From Pseudeuparius sepicola (taxonomy: Eukaryota > Arthropoda > Insecta > Coleoptera > Anthribidae), in contig OY987303.1 in assembly GCA_963920635.1 (NCBI GenBank), positions 58,242,278-58,306,277 of the forward strand: a DNA stretch of 64,000 nt, read 5' to 3'. The position numbers and the translations under genes are program-made. The notes beneath the pieces are model-generated. The model had not been told where the DNA came from, did no database searches, and saw only the letters and a list, made by a program, of their open reading frames with translations. Shown here in pieces: positions 57,901 through 64,000 of the stretch; position 1 is the stretch's first letter, and each line of letters opens with the position of its first letter.

Positions 57901-60900
57901 TCGTATCCACCGTATCCCTTCCTCCCGTCTAGGACCTCCTGCGTTCCGACCTGCCCGACGCCATCGAGAAGGCGCTCGGCGGCGACGAGCGCTGCGCCCT
58001 CGACTCGATGCGCCTCGTCGACCTCCTGCTGGTGCTGCTGTTCGAGGGGAGGACCGCGCTGGCCGGGCGGGGGTCGACGGCCTCGGGCGGGTGCCCGACG
58101 GCGGCGGCGGCGGCCGCGGCGGCCCACGCGGGCGCCGCGAGGGCGGCCAGGCGGGCCGACACCGCCGCCGAGAAGTCGCACAGGCAGCTGATCGAGTGCA
58201 TAAGGTCGAAGGATACAGACGCGCTGGTCGAGGCGGTGGAGAGCGGCGGCGTCGAGGTAAGCGGGTTGGGATATGTTTATGAAGGCGCGTTTCCGAGGGT
58301 TTTTGGTTGTAAGGGCGTGTGTGCAGAGCAATCGTTTATGAAATACGAAGGTGGGACTTATTAAAAACGTTCTTTCTCGGGAGACTTAACGATTTTTTTT
58401 ATGTTTGTGGATAAAAATGGGGTTTATTGTGTAAAAATCAATTTGGATGATTTGTTTTCGCTTTGGTTACATTTTTGGACTAATTTTTATATTAGCTGAT
58501 CAATTTTGTAAAAGGATCGATTGGTGACAGGTTTATAATCTGTTGTATAGAAAGTAGTTCATTTGTCCTATAGCTCTACTACTAGGTTGAAGTGTAATCT
58601 TTAGGCAATAAATTAAGTAATTTGTGTGTATGAGAGGGAAGATAAATTGCAAATAAATTCTCCTTACTATAAACTCATTGCAACTTATGAAAAATGATAT
58701 ATTTTAAACTTTTGCCCAATGGACCTTTTTCACTAGATTGAGTTAAGTAAATTGTATGGTTGAATAAAAACATATTCAGTACTTTTGTGTCCCAGCAAGA
58801 AGACCGGATTTCTTTTAAAATGTCTACAGAAATTTGTGTAAATAGGAAGTAGGTCATTTGCTCTCAAGAAACTTGCAAATAAATTCACAGTACTCATTGA
58901 AAATTTGTAAAGATATATTTTAAAATTTCTTATAAATACAAAGGTGTTAAAAAATTGACTTATAAAAACTTTTCGTTTATATATTTTTTTAATTTGTTTG
59001 AGCTTTCCTTACAAAAATGACTATAAATTTTGCTCTATTTTTTATGTCTACTAAGAAATTTGGGAAAGAATAATATGTTCCAAAACTCATAAAAATAATA
59101 TTGCCAACTGAAGAAATTTTCAAAAGTACACATTTCACAATGATAGAATGGCAGTTTTATAAAAAAAATCATAAGTGGTAACAATAACATGTTTAATAGA
59201 AAGTAGTTCATCTGTCCCATAGTGTATTTGTCAACATTTTTGTTGTGGGGGTCACTGCTATCCTCAGAGAAATAACCAAGGATAGAGGGAGTAAGAACAA
59301 AAAGTAAACAAAGCCAACATCTTTTTGAGTGATGCCACGTACTCCATTGTTTACAGCATTTCATTTCAAAATAGAAGGGTTTAATAATGGGATTCAATGA
59401 AGGCACACCTCCCATAACGCTAAATTAACAAATGTAGTTATTAATTTCTTGTATGTATCAATTTTAAACTAAAACTAAATTGCTCTGTAATTATAGTATC
59501 TAATTATCAATTTAATAAAATCGTCGCAGATACCTCAAACCGCATGACATGGCAACGCTGCTGTTGACTGCTGTGTATGCCCAGCATGTCAAGTTTTCCG
59601 GTTGTTTACGTATGCATTTTTCCCGTTTTTAATTGTTTTTCTGTTAATTTATAGGCTATTTATTAGGATTTAGGATATAGTGACTGATTTTGTATACAAT
59701 GGGACGCAGAAAGTGTGTGGTATGTGGCTACATTGATATTTCTCAGGACATAACCTATCTCAGGTAAACGTTGTACACACGGGCCTAATGTTTGTTTACT
59801 TCGGTAAATTTGCATAAGATGTTGGTTGACTGCAAACGTATGTATTTTGAAGCTGTTGCTCCCTCTATCCTTGGTTATTTCTCTGAGCTGCTATCATAAT
59901 TTATTGATCTATGCTCATTTTTGATATTTATCAAATCTGCTTTTTTTATATTTATTGTAATTATTATTAATATTAGTAGATGATCTCTAACAATAAAGTT
60001 AAAAAATAATCAAGGGATTTAAAAGTATAGGTTTGGGAATGTTGTATTATTATGAGAAGACTGCAAAGGAGATGGTAAGAGAATGCAAAGGAAACATTGA
60101 TAATAGAAGTGGTTTTATACAAAATTTATTTATCTTTATTAATATCAAGGGACAAGCCATTTTACATATACATAATGACGTGAAACAACACATTCCTACA
60201 AAATAACAATAATTTAATAATTAAATTATTGTTATTTTGTCGACTCATAATTAAATTTTAATTATAAGTCGATTAAATTTTAATTATAAGTTGATTGTTA
60301 CAGAAATAATTTATCCCACTACCTAATTCCTAATGATAATTTAAATTTATTAACAAGTGACGTTTCAACATTAATAAAAACCTTGAACTTTTTGTATTGA
60401 AAAAATCTGCTGAAGAGGCCGCTTCATAAGCTAATCTAAGAGCTCAAGGAATAGGAGAGCTGTAAGCATAATTTCTTCGATGGAATGGAACATGAAAAAT
60501 ACCACTGTTTCTTGTATTCATTAAGGGGACTCTAAGGCTCACCCTGGACAGCAAATATAATAATAATTTATAATAATTATAAGATGGATAAAAGTTATAT
60601 ATTTACCCCACTAAAATCTCAAAAGTGTCTTCATCGACTGAGAATAAGCAACTTATGAAGTTCGGCAGTTGATTTTAATAGAAATTTTAGAGCAAAATAA
60701 ACAAGTTCACTTGCTGACAAAAAATTTCCTACATTAGGTTCCTAGGTAGTTACTGAACACTAAAATTCTTATAAAGAATTGTTGAAATAAGATTTTAATG
60801 TAAGTAAAAGAAACGCTCTTCATGCAATAAAAACTATTCACAATTTTTTTTGAAAATCTATTTAGACTTGGGTGATTCCATAATGTGCTAATAATTATAG

Positions 60901-62296
60901 CTGATCAAAACATTTAATGTCTCCATTTTCATTAGAATTGTTCTCTTACATTTTTTAGAACTCATTTGAATAGAAATTTGATATAACAAACCTTCAAATT
61001 GAAATTCCTCGATACATGTAACTTGAGTGTCACAAACAATATAAGCAGATATCCACAAAATGAACAAGTCTCACATCCTGTTGAAATCAAGTTTACAAAT
61101 CTGAAAATGGTGATGTCAAAATAATATAACAGATTAAAAAATATTAAAAATAAAGATGAGAGTTTTTGTAAAGGAATATCTTTCACAATGATAAGAGTGA
61201 CAGCATATAGTTTATAACATGTTGTATGGAAAGTAGTTCATTTGTCCCATTTTCTATTTGTCATCATTTCAACGCATATTTGTCACGTATATCGGTGGGC
61301 ACCATTACCTGACCAATTTCTCTCAAGAATTAAATCATAGAAAGTCACCACATATGAACTTGGCAATTTATTCCCTCAAAGGTAAACTTTATGGACGACG
61401 TCGGTCAAACGCTCCTTAACTGGGCGTCCGCCTTCGGCACCCAGGAAATGGTCGAGTATTTGTGCGAGAAGGGGGCCGACGTCAACAAGGGCCTTCGCTC
61501 GTCGTCCCTGCATTATGCGGCTTGTTTCGGTAGGCCCGCCATCGCCAAGGTACCTATCGCCACCGTTTTTCTTTCCCCCCCGTTTCGAATGGTCGACATT
61601 CCAGGTGCTGCTGCGGCACGGGGCCAACCCCGACCTCCGCGACGAGGACGGCAAGACGCCGCTGGACAAGGCGCGGGAACGCTCCGACGAGGGCCACCGC
61701 GAGGTCGCGGCGGTGCTGCAGAGCCCCGGCGAGTGGATGGTGCCGGCAGGCGGCGGCGGCGGCGGCGCCCAGCCGTCGACGGCGGCCGCCGCCGACAAGA
61801 AGGGCGAGGCCGGCGCTTCCGAGGACAGCGTCGAACCCAAGGGCGATCCCGAGATGGCCCCGATATACCTGAGTCGGCTGCTGCCGGTCTTCTGCGCCTC
61901 GCACCAATCGACGATGTTGGCCAGCGTCCGTAAGGCCAGTTTGGGGCTCGTCAAGAAGATGGTGCACTACATCAGGCCGGGGCCCCTGACGGAACTCTGC
62001 GACGGTGGCCAGGGCGGCGGTTTCGGGGCGCGCCTGGTCGAAGTCGTCGCCGCCGTGCTCGATAACGAGGTGAGAATATTTAGGGTCGTTGCAGGTTGCT
62101 ACGAGATATTTCTATCGCGTTTTGCAGGAGGACGAAGAGGGCCACCTGATAGCGCTGGCGATAATCCAGAGTTTGATGGCGAAGGCGCGGGAGCCGTTCC
62201 TCGACCATTTCGCCCGTCTGGGTGTGTTCGCCAAGGTGAAGGCGTTGGCAGGTCCGCAAGAACAAGAGGAAAGTCAAGAAGAGTCACAGCAAGAAG
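48909..62296 (+). CDS. Hectd1: HECT-type E3 ubiquitin ligase HECTD1, 5' coding exons (gene runs off window)
   Basis: HECTD1 is a large cytosolic E3 ligase (about 2,600 aa in vertebrates); the window holds the first 679 residues. Exons: 48909-49124, 50309-50467, 50521-50673, 50729-50891, 55252-55472, 57933-58256, 61382-61549, 61605-62069, 62128-62296. Start: [13 protein letters not shown], matching the family N-terminus. The armadillo-like block includes [46 protein letters not shown] and [13 protein letters not shown]. The ankyrin repeats include [33 protein letters not shown] and [20 protein letters not shown]. Exons are strongly GC-rich. Exon 6 carries an Ala/Arg-rich insert ([20 protein letters not shown]) not in the vertebrate protein as I recall it. 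SUN-like, MIB and HECT domains lie beyond the window. Donors of exons 4 and 9 lie in tandem arrays. Confidence 0.95.
49125..49557. other. HECTD1 intron 1, start: no recognised element
   Basis: AT-rich intronic DNA. I see nothing specific before the repeat at 49558. Confidence 0.4.
49558..50250. repeat. Imperfect tandem repeat before HECTD1 exon 2
   Basis: Three copies (49558-49796, 49918-50128, partial 50145-50250) share TTCTGATATTCAT, CTAAAATTTCTTTGCCA, GGGAGGCAACTCATTAAAAC and a closing AGTTCAAATGTCCCCT. The last copy ends 58 bp before the exon 2 acceptor. Confidence 0.8.
50830..53148 (+). repeat. 5 x 464 bp tandem array duplicating the 3' end and donor of HECTD1 exon 4
   Basis: Units start at 50830, 51292, 51756, 52220 and 52684. 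Each begins with the last ~62 coding bases of exon 4 (TGCGGGTGTCGCCG through CTAGCC-CACACG) and the donor GTATGT, followed by about 400 bp of intron from a hAT-like element. The first unit is the real exon; the four copies lack an acceptor. Copies differ by a few bases (for example GCGGGT to GCGAGT in the last), so they are not one perfect block. Confidence 0.95.
50924..53497. mobile_element. hAT-like element relic underlying the 464 bp array
   Basis: The left end TTAGAGATGTGCCAAATGTC (50924 on) and the inverse right end near 53475-53497 (GTCCGGACATTTGGC, then TACTCTAA) are similar TIRs of the TAGAGATG type seen in hAT elements. The region 53348-53470 is an inverted copy of the left subterminal DNA. 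The right part encodes a decayed BED finger. Confidence 0.65.
53228..53345 (+). pseudogene. Degenerate BED zinc-finger start of a hAT transposase
   Basis: The reading frame [19 protein letters not shown] changes frame near 53300 and continues [15 protein letters not shown], the CxxC half of a BED finger at hAT transposase N-termini. It is truncated at once, so it is a remnant only. Confidence 0.6.
54847..55184. mobile_element. TTAA-flanked palindromic MITE abutting HECTD1 exon 5
   Basis: Ends GAGGGGGTTGCCGACAGCGA and its inverse are flanked by TTAA on both sides (54843-54846 and 55185-55188). Arms of about 140 bp meet at a short centre near 55020. TTAA is the piggyBac-type target. It ends 67 bp before the exon 5 acceptor. 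Confidence 0.85.
55757..56792. mobile_element. hAT-like non-autonomous element, HECTD1 intron 5
   Basis: Ends TAGAGATGGGCAAC and its inverse (CCCATCTCTA) are flanked by 8 bp near-identical duplications CTTGATTG (55749-55756) and CTTGACTG (56793-56800). The subterminal regions are rich in GGAAACTTTCC-type words. About 1.04 kb, no transposase. Confidence 0.8.
57309..57808. mobile_element. 500 bp TIR element with perfect 8-bp target duplication
   Basis: TIR TATGGAGGGTAGAAGTAAGG and its inverse (with AGATGGTCCTCC) are bounded by GTTGTGGT at 57301-57308 and 57809-57816. The 8 bp duplication fits hAT or P-type elements. A second TAGAGATGGG element is nested at about 57436-57677. Confidence 0.85.
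57436..57677. mobile_element. Nested TAGAGATG-type MITE
   Basis: TAGAGATGGGTAATTCG at the left and ACACATCTCTA at the right bound a segment rich in GACCGA-type inverted words. The target duplication is not clear. Confidence 0.5.
58257..61381. other. HECTD1 intron 6
   Basis: Contains two units of the AAGTAGGTCATTTGCTCTC family (about 58600-58920), AAGTAGTTCATTTGTCCCAT-type words at 58553, 59201 and 61231, a THAP-bearing TIR element at 59255-59895, and otherwise AT-rich DNA without recognisable content. Confidence 0.55.
59255..59895. mobile_element. TIR element with a THAP-domain start
   Basis: Ends CTGCTATCCTCAGAGAAATA and the inverse at 59857-59895 share AGAGAAATAACCAAGGATAG. Inside, 59699 reads [15 protein letters not shown], the opening C-x2-C of a THAP finger, truncated after about 22 residues. 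A non-autonomous relative of a THAP-encoding transposon. Confidence 0.65.
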
Positions 62297-64000
62297 GTGA
62301 GATTGGATTGTTCTTAAAACATCTGCAGGAATTGGAGTAACTGAGAAGTAGGTCGTTTGCTCTCTTAAAGAAAATTGCAAATAAATTCGCCTTACTACAA
62401 CTTGATTGAAGCTTATGAAAGATGCATTTTAAATTGTTGCTCAATAGGCCTCTTTCACAAGGTTAAGTAAATTGTATGAATGAAAAAGAAACATATTCGA
62501 CACTTTTATGTCGCAGCAAGAAGGTGAGATAGGATTCTTTGTAAAATGTTTGCACAAATTAGCATAAATAGAAGTAGGTCATTTGCTCTCCTGAACAAAA
62601 ATGCAAATAAATTCGCCTTATTATTATAGACTCATTGAAACTTACGAAAGATATGTCTTAAACTTATGCTCAAGGAGCCTTTTTCACATGGTTGGATGAA
62701 ATAAATTGTATGATTGAAAAAGAATAACATGTTCGGAACATTTATATCTATATCCCACCAAGAAGGTAAGATTGGATACTTTTTAAAATTAGGGTAAATA
62801 GAAGATAGGTCATTTGATCTCGTAAAGAAAATTGCAAATAGATTTATTAAAACTTACGAAAGATATATTTTCAACTTGTCCCTCAGTGGTCCTTTTTCAC
62901 AAGGTTGAGTTAAGCAAATTACAACATATTCAGCACTTTTATGTCCAAGCTCGAAGGTGACATTGTTTTGTTTTTAAAATGCCTGCAAAAAATAGCATAA
63001 TTAAGAAGTAGGTCATTTGCTCTTCTAAAGAAAATTGCAAATAAATTCACCTTACCACACATTGAAAGAGGCATTTTAATAGGCCTTTTTCACAAGGTTA
63101 AGTAAATTGTATGAATGGAAAAGAAACATATTTGACACTTTTATGTCCCAGCAAGAAGGTGAGATAGGATTCTTTGTAAAATGTTTGCACAAATTAGCAT
63201 AAATAAGAAGTAGGTCATCTGCTCTCCTGAACCAAAATGCAAATAAATTCACCTTGTTATAGACCCATTGAAACTTACGAAAGATATGTCTTAAACTTAT
63301 GCTCAAGGAGCCTTTTTCACAAGGTTGGAGGAAATAAATTGTATGATTGAAAAAGAATAACATGTTCGGAACATTTATATCTATATCCCACCAAGAAGGT
63401 AAGATTGGATACTTTTTAAAATTAGGGTAAATAGAAGATAGGTCATTTGATCTCGTAAAGAAAATTGCAAATAGATTTATTAAAACTTACGAAAGATATA
63501 TTTTCAACTTGTCCCTCAGTGGTCCTTTTTCACAAGGTTGAGTTAAGCAAATTACAACATATTCAGCACTTTTATGTCCAAGCTCGAAGGTGACATTGTT
63601 TTGTTTTTAAAATGCCTGCACAAAATAGCATAAATAAGAAGTAGGTCATTTGCTCTTCTAAAGAAAATTGCAAATAAATTCACCTTACCACACATTGAAA
63701 GAGGCATTTTAATAGGCCTTTTTCACAAGGTTAAGTAAATTGTATGAATGGAAAAGAAACATATTTGACACTTTTATGTCCCAGCAAGAAGGTGAGATTG
63801 TTTTGTTTCTAAAATGTCTGCAAAAAATAGCGTAAATAAGAAGTAGGTCATTTGCTCTCCTGAGCGAAAATTCAAATAAATTCACCTTATTATAGACCTA
63901 TTGAAACTAATGAAAGATATGTCTTAAACTTATGCTCAATGAGCCTTTTTCACAAGGTTGGATTAAAGAAATTGTATGATTGAAAAAGAATAACATGTTC
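62297..64000 (+). repeat. Higher-order tandem array duplicating the HECTD1 exon 9 donor
   Basis: Monomers of about 200-230 bp each carry a (C)AGCAAGAAG|GTGAGAT-like donor. GT positions are 62297 (real), 62524, 62766, 62957, 63159, 63399, 63600 and 63792. Each also carries AGTAGGTCATTTGCTCTC (62346, 62571, 62801, 63004, 63208, 63434, 63639, 63840). Three monomers form a higher-order unit of about 634 bp repeated twice with high identity. The array continues past the window. Older units lie in introns 4 and 6. Confidence 0.92.

Noticed and set aside
61376..61954. Minus-strand open frame of 192 codons
   Set aside because: Antisense shadow of HECTD1 exons 7-8, caused by high GC content.

Overview
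The window is insect nuclear DNA: AT-rich, intron-rich and full of DNA-transposon remnants. The proteins are arthropod-type, including an insect 7-transmembrane odorant receptor, a calumenin ending in HDEF, an SLC17 transporter, a GALNT10-type glycosyltransferase, an NAD(P)HX dehydratase and HECTD1. Exons are joined across GT-AG introns. The species cannot be fixed from the sequence. A beetle or other holometabolous insect is my guess, at low confidence. No rRNA, tRNA gene or CRISPR array is visible. All gene models are spliced by hand from reading frame, splice sites and recalled family sequences, without database searches.

Layout: (1) 454-2259 (-): odorant receptor, six coding exons. (2) 4671-5507 (+): the last exons of a voltage-gated Ca2+ channel alpha2-delta subunit. 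(3) 7395-11682 (+): complete calumenin, five exons. (4) 11683-19496: repeat-rich intergenic or 5' intron DNA with several fold-back elements. (5) 19497-31751 (+): SLC17-type transporter, six exons, with large introns holding fold-backs, a THAP/Harbinger element nested in another transposon, a tRNA-derived SINE and a 7 x 80 bp array over a splice acceptor. (6) 32114-33394: TIR element with a broken transposase. (7) 33864-41671 (-): complete GALNT10-type GalNAc-transferase, ten exons, about 589 aa. (8) 42305-44198 (+): complete NAXD, five exons, divergent from GALNT10 across 633 bp. (9) 48909-62296 (+): first nine coding exons of HECTD1, which continues beyond the window. The last 1.7 kb is a higher-order tandem repeat.

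The strongest unusual signal is that four separate tandem arrays, in three neighbouring genes, each contain a copied exon end with its splice site: an 80 bp unit with the SLC17 acceptor (7 copies), a 420 bp unit with a GALNT10 donor (about 4), a 464 bp unit with a HECTD1 donor (5), and a unit of about 200-230 bp with another HECTD1 donor (8). In each case the functional exon sits at one edge of its array. The GALNT10 array and the next intron also hold 14 perfect TTCnnGAAnnTTC heat-shock-element words, and a shared word, AGTAGTTCATTTGTCCCAT, recurs in introns of GALNT10 and HECTD1.

The genes do not form a pathway. They are ordinary housekeeping, secretory and sensory genes placed side by side, and the novelty lies in how repeats have remodelled their exon-intron borders.
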